Translations under genes and position numbers: made by a program | From: Pandoraea captiosa | GTDB lineage: Bacteria; Pseudomonadota; Gammaproteobacteria; Burkholderiales; Burkholderiaceae | Direction of reading: 5' to 3' | Length of the DNA stretch: 64,000 bases | Assembly: GCF_902459775.1 (NCBI RefSeq) | Contig: NZ_CABPSQ010000001.1 | Coordinates: 682,001 to 746,000, forward strand | Notes under the pieces: generated by a model | What the model was told of the DNA's origin: nothing | Databases searched by the model: none | What the model saw: only the letters and a program-made list of their open reading frames with translations | Part shown: piece after piece, positions 18,243 through 27,663 of the stretch | Layout: each line of letters begins with the position of its first letter | Position numbering within the stretch: the first letter of the stretch is position 1

Positions 18243-19112
18243 TCAATGATGGCCGACCTCGAACCGGAATCGTTTCAGATCACGTAACTCGCTTGCGCAT
18301 TGGCCGGGGGAGACGGTGGACTCGGTAAGCTCGAGCGTGCCGTCCCGGAAATAGCGTAGCAATGTCGTGCAGCGTGTTCCGTAAGCGGGGGATGCGATGA
18401 AGGCGGCTGAGAGTTTTTTCTCCCACTCGCGCGTCACGCCTGTCTCCGGCAGCGCACCATCGGGCGCTTCGGTGGCATCGCGCATGACCTCGAGCAGCGC
18501 CATGTCGTCTGCGCTTGTTTCCAGCGCCTGACGCAATGCATTGCGCCGACTCACCAGCTTCGGCCAGGGCGTATCGAGCAGGGCGTTGGACAGTCCGTGA
18601 ATCCCCGGTGTGATCGGATGTGCGACGGGCAGCGCCGTTGAGCCGGCAGCCTCGCCCACCGTAAGCCTTTCATCGCTCTCGCCTGTCTCGTGCGTCTCGC
18701 GCATCTCACGCATCTCACGATTACCCAGCCAGTAGAGCTTGCCCGCCGGCAAATCTCCCGCCAACAGGTTGAACCCCGCGTATTCGTGGGCGTGTTTTTC
18801 GATGCGCATCAGATCATCGTCGAACGAGGTGGCGTCGAGCATGGCGGACACGAGCAGGCCTCGCGACGGTGTGTCCGCAGGGGCCATCGGCGCGCGACCG
18901 TCACGGAAGTTCGTCAGTGCGGCGAAACGCCCGGCGCGGTTCACACCCATCCATGTGCCTCCGCCTCGCAGGTCGCGCCCGGCGAGCACATCGGGCCGAT
19001 CGGACCACCAATGCATCGGCTCGGCGGGACGCTCGAAGAATTCGTCGCGATTGGCGAGCACAACGAGCGGTGTGGCGGATTCAGGTTGCCAGGAGAAAAC
19101 GATCAGGCACAT
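18243..19112 (-). CDS. NRDE family (TANGO2-like) protein
   Basis: 289 residues. The N-terminus MCLIVFSWQP with ANRDEFFERP gives the family its name; GGTWMGVNRAGRFAALTNFR and the NAL...PWPKLVSRR block are also typical. Eukaryotic TANGO2 and bacterial relatives have been linked to haem trafficking; the biochemical role is unsettled. The ATG at 19112 is chosen because Cys2 follows the initiator methionine in this Ntn-like family. The start overlaps the DUF4936 stop by 10 bases. An internal stretch at about residues 140-165 (NREMREMRETHETGESDE) is repetitive and charged, likely a loop. Confidence 0.88.
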   Translation of the reverse strand: MCLIVFSWQPESATPLVVLANRDEFFERPAEPMHWWSDRPDVLAGRDLRGGGTWMGVNRAGRFAALTNFRDGRAPMAPADTPSRGLLVSAMLDATSFDDDLMRIEKHAHEYAGFNLLAGDLPAGKLYWLGNREMREMRETHETGESDERLTVGEAAGSTALPVAHPITPGIHGLSNALLDTPWPKLVSRRNALRQALETSADDMALLEVMRDATEAPDGALPETGVTREWEKKLSAAFIASPAYGTRCTTLLRYFRDGTLELTESTVSPGQCASELRDLKRFRFEVGHH

Positions 19113-19450
19113 GGGGGCGGGGGTGTCGGGATATCGACGAAGCACTCGACGTGGCGCTCACCGTCCACCAGCGCGGCAAGCCCGGATTCGTTGACAAGTT
19201 GCGGCAATGCGGCGATGAAGACGGGATCGACGTCGTCGTAGCGCTCCATCCACGTTTGCGTGCCTGCCGCGTCCCTGGCAACGAGATTGGCTCCCACGTT
19301 GCCAAGCCCATTGGCGGAGGCATCCGCACGCACCTGAATGCGACCGACGACGCCAAAGCGCGCCGCGGCCAGCGCGAACAACTGTGTGACAGCTATACAA
19401 GCAGCCTCGACGTGCGTGGTCGCGACGCGATAGTAGACGTAACAATCCAT
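19103..19450 (-). CDS. DUF4936 family small protein
   Basis: 115 residues with a MDCYVYYRV start and a VDGERHVECFVDIP end. I recognise it as the DUF4936 type that accompanies ygfZ in Burkholderia genomes. No catalytic motif, signal peptide or membrane helix is apparent; it may adopt a small ferredoxin-like alpha/beta fold. It sits 17 bases after ygfZ and overlaps the NRDE gene, so the three are one transcript. The function is unknown. Confidence 0.8.
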   Translation of the reverse strand: MDCYVYYRVATTHVEAACIAVTQLFALAAARFGVVGRIQVRADASANGLGNVGANLVARDAAGTQTWMERYDDVDPVFIAALPQLVNESGLAALVDGERHVECFVDIPTPPPPCA

Positions 19451-19467
19451 CCGTTGCGCGCGGCGAA

Positions 19468-20631
19468 TCAGGAGGCAGATGACGCGGCCGAACCGTCGGA
19501 CGCCGTTGATGCCGCTGGCGTTCCGTTCGTTTCGGTCGGATCGATGATTGCATACGGCAGCTCGGCAAAGGCCAGCGCGGGTCCGTCCACCGAGCCGATC
19601 CGCACGTCGTCGGTCTCACGTGCGGCGAGTTTCACTTCGACGAGCACGTCGAAGCCGCCATCCGGCGCGGGCGCGGCCTGAACGACCATGCCGCACGGCT
19701 GATCCGCGTCGCTCGTCTCGATCAATGCCTGCCCCGGCAACGGCGCTTCGCCCTCGACATGCGCCAGATGCAACCGGCGCTTGATGGTGCCGCGATACTG
19801 GCTGCGGGCCACCACCTCCTGGCCGGGGTAGCAACCCTTGCGGAAGTTCACGCCACCGACGACTTCCCAGTTGATCATCTGCGGTACGAACTGCTCCTGC
19901 GTGGCGGCCGTCACGCGCGCGACACCACTTTGCACGTCGAGCCAGGCGGCAATCGCGGGATCGACGGCAACGACGCCCTCCGTTTGCACGAGCGCATGCC
20001 AGACATGCGGCGCCTGCGCGACCGGCACACTCCACAGGAATCGCGACAGCGAGCGTGCGACGCCAGCGTCGGGCAGGCGAATCAGGCTGGTGGCATTGAC
20101 CGGTGCGTCGCCCATCGTGGCGTGCACGGCCACGAGCGGCGCCGTCGGCAGCGAGGTGAACGTGCGGGTTAGCACGGCTTCGGCCGCCGGACCGCCGACT
20201 TGCAGCAGGACGTGCGTGGCCGTGCCGTCGGAGAGCTTGGCCTTGGCGCGCAGCACGAACATCGACAGGCGCTTCTGGACGGCGGTCTGCACGGAGGCGT
20301 CGCTCGCGAGATAGATGGTCGCCTCGGGCGACGTGTCGCGCCACATGAGGAAGGTCGCGAGCAGACGGCCCTTGGCCGAGCAATAGCCGGCCAAACGCGC
20401 CTGTACCGGCGACAGACGCTCGACGTCATTGGTCAACTGGCCGTGCAGGAACGAGGCGGCGTCGGCGCCGTTCACGGCGATGAGCCCGGTGTCGCTCGCG
20501 AGCGACACGAAACTGCCCGAGCGCAGCGCATCGAACTGTACTGCACGTGCGTCGGACGAAATATCGGACAGAGCGTCGGACAGAGAAGCGGCTGCCGCTT
20601 GCGGCAGAAGATCACGCCATTGGGAGGTCAT
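19468..20631 (-). CDS. ygfZ: Folate-binding protein YgfZ (iron-sulfur cluster repair)
   Basis: 387 residues, a little longer than E. coli YgfZ (326) because of N- and C-terminal extensions, the latter Ser/Ala/Thr-rich. YgfZ uses tetrahydrofolate and helps maintain [4Fe-4S] enzymes such as MiaB. The invariant motif KGCYPGQEVVAR is present with its cysteine at 267, as are FLHGQLTNDV and GYCSAKGRLLA. It is cytoplasmic. It heads the ygfZ-DUF4936-NRDE transcript and diverges from mltG across 186 bases. Confidence 0.94.
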   Translation of the reverse strand: MTSQWRDLLPQAAAASLSDALSDISSDARAVQFDALRSGSFVSLASDTGLIAVNGADAASFLHGQLTNDVERLSPVQARLAGYCSAKGRLLATFLMWRDTSPEATIYLASDASVQTAVQKRLSMFVLRAKAKLSDGTATHVLLQVGGPAAEAVLTRTFTSLPTAPLVAVHATMGDAPVNATSLIRLPDAGVARSLSRFLWSVPVAQAPHVWHALVQTEGVVAVDPAIAAWLDVQSGVARVTAATQEQFVPQMINWEVVGGVNFRKGCYPGQEVVARSQYRGTIKRRLHLAHVEGEAPLPGQALIETSDADQPCGMVVQAAPAPDGGFDVLVEVKLAARETDDVRIGSVDGPALAFAELPYAIIDPTETNGTPAASTASDGSAASSAS

Positions 20632-20817
20632 AAACGAAAGTGGCTGTCAATCTGTGAGGGTTCGGCAAGTCAAAGTATTATATTGGGTCTTCCGTCAGGA
20701 CGTGCGAGGCCGGTTCGACGTGCAAAATGTGCCGCTCGACACCAGCTTGTTCACGCAAGTCCCGCGGACGAGTCCCCCGAACCCGCTGCCGCCGTCAGGC
20801 GACTTATCCTGCAATTC

Positions 20818-21813
20818 ATGTCTTTCATCAAACGCCTGTTCGTCCTGTTGATTGTCGCCGCACTGGCGGCGGGCGGCGCTTTCTATTACTGGGCTCAGTC
20901 CCCGCTGCAATTGGGTAAGCCGACGCTCGACGTCACGATCAAACCCTACAGCTCGGTGCGCAGTGTCGCCACGCAATTGCGCGCGGGCGGCGTGCCGGTG
21001 CATCCGCTGCTGTTCAATCTGCTCGCGCGCGTGATGGACGTAGGCACCCGGCTCAAATCGGGCAATTACGAGTTCGCGACCGGCATCACGCCGATGGAAG
21101 TCATGGACAAGCTCGCGCGCGGCGATGTCAACCAGTACGTCGTGACGATCATCGAAGGCTGGACCTTCAAGAAGATGCGCTCGGAGATCGACGCCAACCC
21201 GGCGCTGCGTCACGACACCGCAGGGCTGCCGGACGCCGATCTGATGCAGTTGGTGGGCGCAGATCGCGCGGAAGCCGAGGGCATGTTCTTCCCCGATACC
21301 TACCTTTTTCCGAAAGGTTCGAGCGACATAGATATTTACAAGCGTGCTTACCGGCTGATGCAGAAGCGTCTGGACGAAGCCTGGGCTTCACGCGCACCGG
21401 GCTTGCCGTACGCCACGCCGTACGAGGCGCTTATCATGGCCTCGCTGGTGGAGAAGGAGACGGGCCAGGCGGTGGAGCGCGGGCAAGTGGCTGCCGTGTT
21501 CGTCAACCGGCTGCGCAAGCGCATGCTGTTGCAGACCGACCCGACGGTGATCTACGGGATGGGCGATCTCTACACCGGACGCCTGCGCAAGCGCGATTTG
21601 CAGACCGACACGCCGTACAACACTTACACGCGGGCCGGATTGCCGCCCACGCCCATCGCGCTGCCGGGTGTGGCGTCGTTGGCTGCGGCGCTCAATCCGG
21701 CACCGACCGACGCGCTGTACTTCGTCGCACGCGGCGATGGCACCAGCCATTTCTCGACGAATCTTCAGGAGCACAATCGCGCCGTGGATAAATATCAGCG
21801 AGGTGAGCAATGA
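20818..21813 (+). CDS. mltG: Endolytic murein transglycosylase MltG
   Basis: 331 residues. It is an inner-membrane enzyme that cleaves nascent peptidoglycan strands and so sets glycan length. One N-terminal membrane helix (residues 5-25, [19 protein letters not shown]) is followed by a LysM-like region and the YceG catalytic domain. Catalytic motifs are [11 protein letters not shown] (E212/E214) and [12 protein letters not shown], then the NTY...LPPTPI motif. The start is the ATG at 20818, since upstream codons overlap the ygfZ promoter region. Its stop overlaps the tmk start (ATGA). Confidence 0.96.
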   Translation: MSFIKRLFVLLIVAALAAGGAFYYWAQSPLQLGKPTLDVTIKPYSSVRSVATQLRAGGVPVHPLLFNLLARVMDVGTRLKSGNYEFATGITPMEVMDKLARGDVNQYVVTIIEGWTFKKMRSEIDANPALRHDTAGLPDADLMQLVGADRAEAEGMFFPDTYLFPKGSSDIDIYKRAYRLMQKRLDEAWASRAPGLPYATPYEALIMASLVEKETGQAVERGQVAAVFVNRLRKRMLLQTDPTVIYGMGDLYTGRLRKRDLQTDTPYNTYTRAGLPPTPIALPGVASLAAALNPAPTDALYFVARGDGTSHFSTNLQEHNRAVDKYQRGEQ

Positions 21814-22472
21814 CGCATTCCCCAGTGGCGCCGACGGTGACGCCGGGCAAGTTCGTAACGTTCGAAGGCATTGACGGGGCGGGCAAGAGCACGCACGTCA
21901 ATGCCTTTGTCGATGCGTTGCGTCAGGGGCTGGCAAGCGTGGGACGCGACGTCGTTGCCACACGAGAGCCGGGGGGCACGCCGCTGGGCGAAGCGCTGCG
22001 CAAGCTCGTCCTCGACGAGCCGATGGACATCGAGACGGAAGCGCTGCTGATGTTTGCCGGTCGCCGGGAGCATCTGGTCAAGGTCATCGAGCCCGCGCTG
22101 GCACGGGGTGACTGGGTCGTCTCCGACCGCTTCACCGACGCGACCTTCGCTTACCAAGGGGGCGGGCGCGGCCTGTCGCTCGAGAAGCTGTCGATTCTCG
22201 AGCGCTGGGTGCAGGGTGAGCGCCAGCCCGATCTGACGATCCTGTTCGATCTCGATCCTGCCATCGCCGCCGCACGACTTGCCGGTGCCCGCGCGCCAGA
22301 CAAGTTCGAGCGCGAATCGGCGGCTTTTTTTACCCGCGTTCGTGAGGAATACCTGCGTCGCGCCGAGACGTCTGGCGGTCGCATCGTGCTGATCGACGCC
22401 GCGCAAAGCATCGACACCATCGCAGCGCAACTCGCCAGCGTTTTTGCTCGATTGGGATTGCCCGGGCATTGA
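21810..22472 (+). CDS. tmk: Thymidylate kinase
   Basis: 220 residues. It phosphorylates dTMP to dTDP. The P-loop is [11 protein letters not shown] (about residues 18-28), followed by [11 protein letters not shown], the dTMP-binding [17 protein letters not shown] and the LID segment of the E. coli-like type. It overlaps mltG by four bases, so the two are translationally coupled. holB follows 162 bases later. It is an essential nucleotide-metabolism gene. Confidence 0.97.
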   Translation: MTHSPVAPTVTPGKFVTFEGIDGAGKSTHVNAFVDALRQGLASVGRDVVATREPGGTPLGEALRKLVLDEPMDIETEALLMFAGRREHLVKVIEPALARGDWVVSDRFTDATFAYQGGGRGLSLEKLSILERWVQGERQPDLTILFDLDPAIAAARLAGARAPDKFERESAAFFTRVREEYLRRAETSGGRIVLIDAAQSIDTIAAQLASVFARLGLPGH

Positions 22473-22634
22473 GAATCGAATCGATGGGAGGTGGATTGGG
22501 TCGGCATCTGACGCTGTGCGCGGACCGCCCGATCTCTCCCGACGCGCGCATAATCCGGTTATGCCATCGGCAGCCGGGGGTAGCGCACTGACGCTACCAT
22601 TGCCACTGCCGCCTTATCCGGCCAAGGAGCCCAC

Positions 22635-23675
22635 ATGCTGTATCCGTGGCAGTCACAGGACTGGACACGTCTTAACGATCTTCGCGCTCAGATGCCTCAC
22701 GCGCTGCTGTTGCAGGCCGTGCCGGGTATCGGCGAAGTCGCGCTCGCCCGCACCTTCGCCCAGGCACTGTTGTGCGAATCGCCGCGCGAGGGGCATTTCC
22801 CTTGCGGGACCTGTGGGGCATGCCAGTGGTTCGTGAGCGGCAATCACCCGGACTTTCGCGTGATCTGCCCTGAGGCGCTGGCCGAGACGCTGCCCGGTGC
22901 GGAAGCGCGCGCGGACGCCGACGGCGACAAGAAGACCAAGACCCCGAGCAAGGAAATCAAGATCGAGCAGGTGCGCGAGGTGATCGACTTCGCGAGCCTC
23001 GGCTCGCATCGTCAGGGGCGCCGCGTCGTCTTGCTGTACCCGGCCGAGTCGCTCAACGTACACGCGGCGAACGCCTTGCTCAAGACGCTCGAAGAACCGC
23101 CCGAGGGCGTGGTTTTCCTGCTGGTGACGACACACCCCGACCGTTTGCTCCCGACGATTCTGTCGCGCTGCCGTCGCCTCGTGCTCACGCGTCCGAACGA
23201 AGCGCAGGCAACCCAATGGCTGATGGGCGAGGCCGGACTCGACGCGCCTACCGCTGCCGCCGTGCTCGCCGAAGCAGGCGGCGCGCCGCTCGCCGCACGC
23301 ACGCTTGCCGAGCCGGAGGAGCGCGGTTGGCGCGACTGGCTGCTAGGCCAGTTGGCGCAAGGCGGCGCGATAGATGCGTTTGCCTGCGCGGAACAACTGC
23401 ACAAAGGCAGTCTGCCGGGCATTCTCGAGACGTTGCAACGCTGGTGTTTCGACGTGCTTGCCGAGCGCATGGCGGGCACCGTTCGTTTCTTCCCCGGTCA
23501 GTCGCAGGCGTTGCGGCGCTGCGGCGACGCCACTGACGACGTCCGGCTGCTGGGCTTCCTGCGCGAACTCGCGCAACAGCGTCAGGTGCAGAATCACCCG
23601 CTCAATACCCGGGTGCTGCTCGAAGCGCTCTTCCTGCAATACAAACAGTTGTTCGGCGGACCGGCATCGCTTTGA
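22635..23675 (+). CDS. holB: DNA polymerase III subunit delta'
   Basis: 346 residues. Delta' is the rigid clamp-loader subunit. The AAA+ N-domain carries a degenerate P-loop (VPGIGEVALA, no lysine), as in E. coli delta', and a zinc site made by C-x8-C-x2-C-x2-C (CESPREGHFPCGTCGAC). The sensor region TILSRCRRLVL carries the SRC motif. A KKTKTPSKEIK insertion lies between the zinc module and IEQVREVIDF. AAGGAGCCCAC precedes the ATG. It lies in the tmk-holB-tatD string. Confidence 0.95.
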   Translation: MLYPWQSQDWTRLNDLRAQMPHALLLQAVPGIGEVALARTFAQALLCESPREGHFPCGTCGACQWFVSGNHPDFRVICPEALAETLPGAEARADADGDKKTKTPSKEIKIEQVREVIDFASLGSHRQGRRVVLLYPAESLNVHAANALLKTLEEPPEGVVFLLVTTHPDRLLPTILSRCRRLVLTRPNEAQATQWLMGEAGLDAPTAAAVLAEAGGAPLAARTLAEPEERGWRDWLLGQLAQGGAIDAFACAEQLHKGSLPGILETLQRWCFDVLAERMAGTVRFFPGQSQALRRCGDATDDVRLLGFLRELAQQRQVQNHPLNTRVLLEALFLQYKQLFGGPASL

Positions 23676-23711
23676 TGCAGGCCGTCTAGAACTGATCGCC
23701 GATCGCTCATC

Positions 23712-24494
23712 ATGTTCATCGATTCGCATTGTCATATCAATTTCCCGGAGCTGGCCGAGCAGATGCCCGACCTGCTCGCGCGCATGCAGGAGAACAAGGT
23801 CAGCCACGCGCTGTGCGTCTCGGTCGATTTGCCGACGCTGCCGCAGGTGCTGGAGATCGCGGCCCGGCATGAGAACGTCTACGCGTCCGTTGGCGTGCAT
23901 CCGGATTATGAGGACACACCCGAGCCGAGCGTCGACGATCTGATCCGCCTGGCGGCCACGCCGAAGGTTGTCGCCATTGGCGAGACCGGCCTCGATTATT
24001 ACCGGCTCGAAGGCCGCAGCATCGAGGACATGGAGTGGCAACGCGAGCGTTTTCGCACCCACATTCGCGCGGCACGTGCCACGGGCAAACCGCTGATCAT
24101 CCACACGCGCGCCGCCGCAGACGACACGCTGCGACTCATGCGCGAAGAGGGTGCGGGGGAGCCAGCCGGCGTGATGCATTGCTTTACCGAAAGTTGGGAA
24201 GTCGCCGAAGGCGCGCTGGATCAGAATTTCTATATTTCGTTTTCGGGCATCGTCACGTTCAAGAGCGCGCGCGATTTGCAGGACGTGGCGCGTCGTGTGC
24301 CGCTAGATCGCATGCTGATCGAGACGGACTCGCCCTATCTCGCGCCGGTGCCGTATCGCGGCAAGCTCAACCAGCCGGGATATGTGCGTCATGTGGCCGA
24401 ATTCATCGCCGACTTGCGCGGCGAACCGTTGCAGAAGATTGCCGACGCGACGACGGAGAATTTCTTCCGTCTGTTTTCGACGGCAGCGCATTGA
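23712..24494 (+). CDS. TatD-family metal-dependent deoxyribonuclease (YcfH-like)
   Basis: 260 residues. It is a TIM-barrel metal hydrolase. Metal ligands are H6 and H8 (MFIDSHCHIN), the glutamate in AIGETGLDYY, the histidines in LIIHTRAA and MHCFTES, and the aspartate in LIETDSPYLAP. TatD proteins have 3'-5' exonuclease activity and may repair oxidised DNA. It is 36 bases after holB, the classic order, and is cytoplasmic. Confidence 0.94.
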   Translation: MFIDSHCHINFPELAEQMPDLLARMQENKVSHALCVSVDLPTLPQVLEIAARHENVYASVGVHPDYEDTPEPSVDDLIRLAATPKVVAIGETGLDYYRLEGRSIEDMEWQRERFRTHIRAARATGKPLIIHTRAAADDTLRLMREEGAGEPAGVMHCFTESWEVAEGALDQNFYISFSGIVTFKSARDLQDVARRVPLDRMLIETDSPYLAPVPYRGKLNQPGYVRHVAEFIADLRGEPLQKIADATTENFFRLFSTAAH

Positions 24495-24589
24495 GCGCGC
24501 GAGTGTGCCTCGCAGTATCGACAGCATTCGAATCGACGTATTTCAGCACGCCTTAGCCGACTTTTCCGGACGACCGACAGGAGCCCCCG

Positions 24590-25264
24590 ATGCGCAAATT
24601 TTCGATGATCCGTGCCTTTACGCTGATGAGCGTGCTGTGGCTTACCGCATGTGCCACTGCCGCCACGTCCAATACGGCGCTCGTCAAGGCCGTTGTCTTC
24701 GATGACACCAAGGCTGTTCAGCAGGCGCTCAAGGCCGGTGTCGACCCGAATACCACAGACGAGAAGGGCGACCCGCTGTTGGTGATTGCCATGCGCGAGA
24801 AATCCGCGGGTGTCGCCAAGCTGCTGATCGAGGACAAACGCACGGATCTCGAAGCGACCAATCGTGCGGGCGAGAATGCAATGATGATTGCGTCGCTGCA
24901 AGGTCTCACGCCGATGGTCAAGCTGCTCATCGACAAGGACGCCGAAGTCAACAAGAAGGGCTGGGCACCGCTGCACTATGCGGCGACGAACGGTCACGAC
25001 GACATCGTAAAGATGTTGCTCGACGCATCCGCCTATGTGGATGCCGAGTCGCCCAACGGCACTACGCCGCTGATGATGGCTGCGCGCGGCGGTCATATCA
25101 CCACGTGCAAGGTGCTGCTCGACGGCGGCGCGGACGTGCGGCTCAAGAATCAGCTCAAGATGACGGCGGTCGATTTTGCGCGACAGGCGAATCAGAAGGA
25201 AATTGCCGACGGGCTGGCCAAGCGTCTGGCAGAGATGCCGGCGTTGCCCGCACCCGCGCGATAA
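24590..25264 (+). CDS. Ankyrin-repeat lipoprotein
   Basis: 224 residues. A short signal segment ends in the lipobox-like LTAC at about residue 21, so the mature protein is probably lipid-anchored in the envelope. Five ankyrin repeats follow (for example GWAPLHYAATNGHDDIVKMLLD and GTTPLMMAARGGHITTCKVLLDGGAD). They mediate protein binding; no enzyme domain is present. ACAGGAGCCCCCG precedes the ATG. Similar ankyrin genes follow tatD in Burkholderia from memory. The partner is unknown. Confidence 0.88.
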   Translation: MRKFSMIRAFTLMSVLWLTACATAATSNTALVKAVVFDDTKAVQQALKAGVDPNTTDEKGDPLLVIAMREKSAGVAKLLIEDKRTDLEATNRAGENAMMIASLQGLTPMVKLLIDKDAEVNKKGWAPLHYAATNGHDDIVKMLLDASAYVDAESPNGTTPLMMAARGGHITTCKVLLDGGADVRLKNQLKMTAVDFARQANQKEIADGLAKRLAEMPALPAPAR

Positions 25265-25356
25265 GTCGCTCGCGACGGATTCGAGGCATTCGCGCCGTGC
25301 TGTCAGCCCATTGTCGTTGCATGGAGTGGAGAGGCAGCGCGACGGTTCTCAGATTC

Positions 25357-26166
25357 TCAGACTGAGTCACGCGGCGCCCCGTGGCGGCCCGCTCCACTGA
25401 GGAATGCGCGAGCGCCTGCAATGCCTTCGGAGAACACCACGTCATGACCCGCTGCGCCTTCCCGGCGCAGCGCTTCGTCAAGCGGCAAATCCCATTGCGC
25501 GTAAGCGGCCCGGCGATCGGCGCGTAACGCCCCCTGCGGCAATTCGGCGAGCTGCTGCGCCAGCGCAATCGCGCCCTGTCGCGCCATGCCCTCCGGCACC
25601 AGCCGATTGACGAGTCCGATCTCGAACGCTTCCTGCGCGCCCACGGCACGGCCGGTCAGGATCATGTCGAGCGCCCGGCTCATGCCGATCAGGCGTGGCA
25701 GACGGACGGTCCCACCGTCGATGAGAGGGACGCCGAAACGTCGGCAGAACACGCCGAACGTTGCGGAGTCGTCCGCAACACGCAAATCACACCAGAGCGC
25801 CAGTTCCAGGCCGCCGGCCACCGCGTGCCCGCTCACGGCGGCGATGACCGGTTTGTCCAGATGACGTCGCGTGAGGCCCATCGGCCCGTCGCCACTGCCG
25901 TCCGGCGTGACGACGTTGCGTCGCTCGGGGTCGTCGAAAGCGGAGAGGTCCGCCCCGGCGCAGAACGAGGCGCCTTTGCCGCAAAGTACGGCGACACTGG
26001 CGCGCTCGTCCTGCTCGAAGGCCAGCAGGGCGTCACGCAATGCCGCCGCCATCGGCCGGTCGACGGCGTTTCGGCGCGCTGCGCGCGCCAACGTGAGGAT
26101 GGTCACAGGCCCCTCGGTCTCGATGTCGACATACGGGGCGACCTTGGGGGCGGCACGTTGGCTCAT
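25357..26166 (-). CDS. Crotonase / enoyl-CoA hydratase family protein
   Basis: 269 residues. The crotonase fold is shown by the oxyanion-hole segments KGASFCAGADLSAF and AVSGHAVAGGLELALWCDLRVA, with the catalytic-position glutamate of GGLELAL present. The second acidic position falls in FCRRFGVPLIDGGTVRLPRLIG, where the usual Glu/Asp is partly conserved (D). The precise CoA substrate is not readable. CTCGGGAGATTCGCC precedes the ATG. It is upstream of no obvious operon partner; otsA ends 78 bases before its start. Confidence 0.88.
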   Translation of the reverse strand: MSQRAAPKVAPYVDIETEGPVTILTLARAARRNAVDRPMAAALRDALLAFEQDERASVAVLCGKGASFCAGADLSAFDDPERRNVVTPDGSGDGPMGLTRRHLDKPVIAAVSGHAVAGGLELALWCDLRVADDSATFGVFCRRFGVPLIDGGTVRLPRLIGMSRALDMILTGRAVGAQEAFEIGLVNRLVPEGMARQGAIALAQQLAELPQGALRADRRAAYAQWDLPLDEALRREGAAGHDVVFSEGIAGARAFLSGAGRHGAPRDSV

Positions 26167-26244
26167 GGCGAATCTCCCGAGAGGTTCGTCCGTCGCCTTC
26201 TGCCATGTCCGCGAACGGTGTCAGACAGTCACGCAGGGTGGCAG

Positions 26245-27663
26245 TCAGGCGGCGGCGGGTTGGGCGCAGCGCAACAAGGCCGGTGTCGCGGCTGCGGGCG
26301 CGCGCAGATCGGCAATGAAACGATCGCGCCACGTCGACAGATTATGCTCGCGCAACGCGCTCATCATGCTTTCGTGACGCGACTGACGCTCGGAGAGCGA
26401 CATATTCAACGCAGATCGAAGCGCTTCGGCCATTCCATCGATATCGTACGGGTTCACGATCAGGGCCCCGTCGAGTTCCTGCGCTGCGCCGGCAAAGCAG
26501 GACAGCACCAGTACACCCGGGTCTGCGGGGTCCTGAGCGGCCACGTACTCTTTTGCCACGAGGTTCATACCGTCGCGCAACGGCGTGACGTAACCGACCT
26601 GCGACGCCCGGAAGAACGACATCAGCACTTCATGATCGTAGCGCTTGTTGATATAGCGCAGCGGGGTCCAGGCGAGGTCCGAGAAGCGGCCGTTGATGTG
26701 GCCGGCCTCCGTTTCGAGCTGCCGGCGAATTTCGCCGTAGCCTGCCACGTCGGAGCGGCTGGGCGGCGCGACCTGCACGAAGCTTACCGTCCCCTGTTGA
26801 TTCGGCCACAGCTCCAGCAGGCGCTCGAACGCGCGAAAACGCTCCAGCATCCCCTTCGAGTAATCGAGGCGATCCACGCTCATGATGAGCTTGCGCTCCT
26901 GCAACCCCTGCTTCAGATCGAGGATGTGCTTGACGGTCGCGCGTGCCGTTGCCTGCTTCTGAATCTCGTCCGGGTACACGCCGATCGGGTAGACGCCGGT
27001 GCGCAACGTTCGCCCGTAGGCCGTAATCGTGCCGTCGTCGTTCATCGTGGCGCCCGCGAAACGCAGCAGGTAATCGGTGAACGCGGTGCGGTCCGTCTCG
27101 GTCTGGAAGCCGACGAGGTCGTACTCGCACATGGCCCGCACAAGCGCCTCGTGGGGGGGGACGGTCATCAGCACCTGCGGTGACGGGAACGGAATGTGAA
27201 GAAAGAAGCCGAGCCTGTGTCGCACGCCGATCTGGCGGCAGGCCTGCGCGAACGGCAGAAGATGGTAGTCGTGCACCCAGACGAGGTCGTCCGGTTCGAG
27301 CAACGGCGCGAGCAGCGACGCGAACCGGGCGTTGACGTGGCGATACCCGTTGTAGTCGTCACGCTGGAACCGCGTGAGATCGTCGCGATAGTGAAACGTC
27401 GGCCAAAGCGTCGCGTTCGAAAAGCCGCGATAGTACGTGTTGTAATCACGGCGCGTAAGCGGCACGGTCGCAAAGGTGACGTTGTTGCGATGCGCAATGT
27501 CCGGCGCGGTGGCCGGTTCGGCATCGATCTCACCGTTCCAGCCAAACCACATGCCTCCGGTGTCCCTGAGTGCGTCGAATACGCCGATGGCCAGTCCGCC
27601 GGCCGTCGGTTTGCCCTCGGTAATGGGGGCGACCCGGTTCGACACGATGACTAAGCGACTCAT
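26245..27663 (-). CDS. otsA: Trehalose-6-phosphate synthase
   Basis: 472 residues, the family length. It joins UDP-glucose and glucose-6-phosphate to trehalose-6-phosphate (GT20). Motifs are VIVSNRVAP and GGLAIGVFDAL at the N-terminus, WVHDYHLLP, FLHIPFPSPQV, MSVDRLDYSKGM and the C-terminal DGMNLVAKEYVA with GVLVLSCFAGAAQEL. The ATG at 27663 overlaps the otsB stop by four bases, so the two are coupled. The product protects against osmotic and desiccation stress. Confidence 0.97.
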   Translation of the reverse strand: MSRLVIVSNRVAPITEGKPTAGGLAIGVFDALRDTGGMWFGWNGEIDAEPATAPDIAHRNNVTFATVPLTRRDYNTYYRGFSNATLWPTFHYRDDLTRFQRDDYNGYRHVNARFASLLAPLLEPDDLVWVHDYHLLPFAQACRQIGVRHRLGFFLHIPFPSPQVLMTVPPHEALVRAMCEYDLVGFQTETDRTAFTDYLLRFAGATMNDDGTITAYGRTLRTGVYPIGVYPDEIQKQATARATVKHILDLKQGLQERKLIMSVDRLDYSKGMLERFRAFERLLELWPNQQGTVSFVQVAPPSRSDVAGYGEIRRQLETEAGHINGRFSDLAWTPLRYINKRYDHEVLMSFFRASQVGYVTPLRDGMNLVAKEYVAAQDPADPGVLVLSCFAGAAQELDGALIVNPYDIDGMAEALRSALNMSLSERQSRHESMMSALREHNLSTWRDRFIADLRAPAAATPALLRCAQPAAA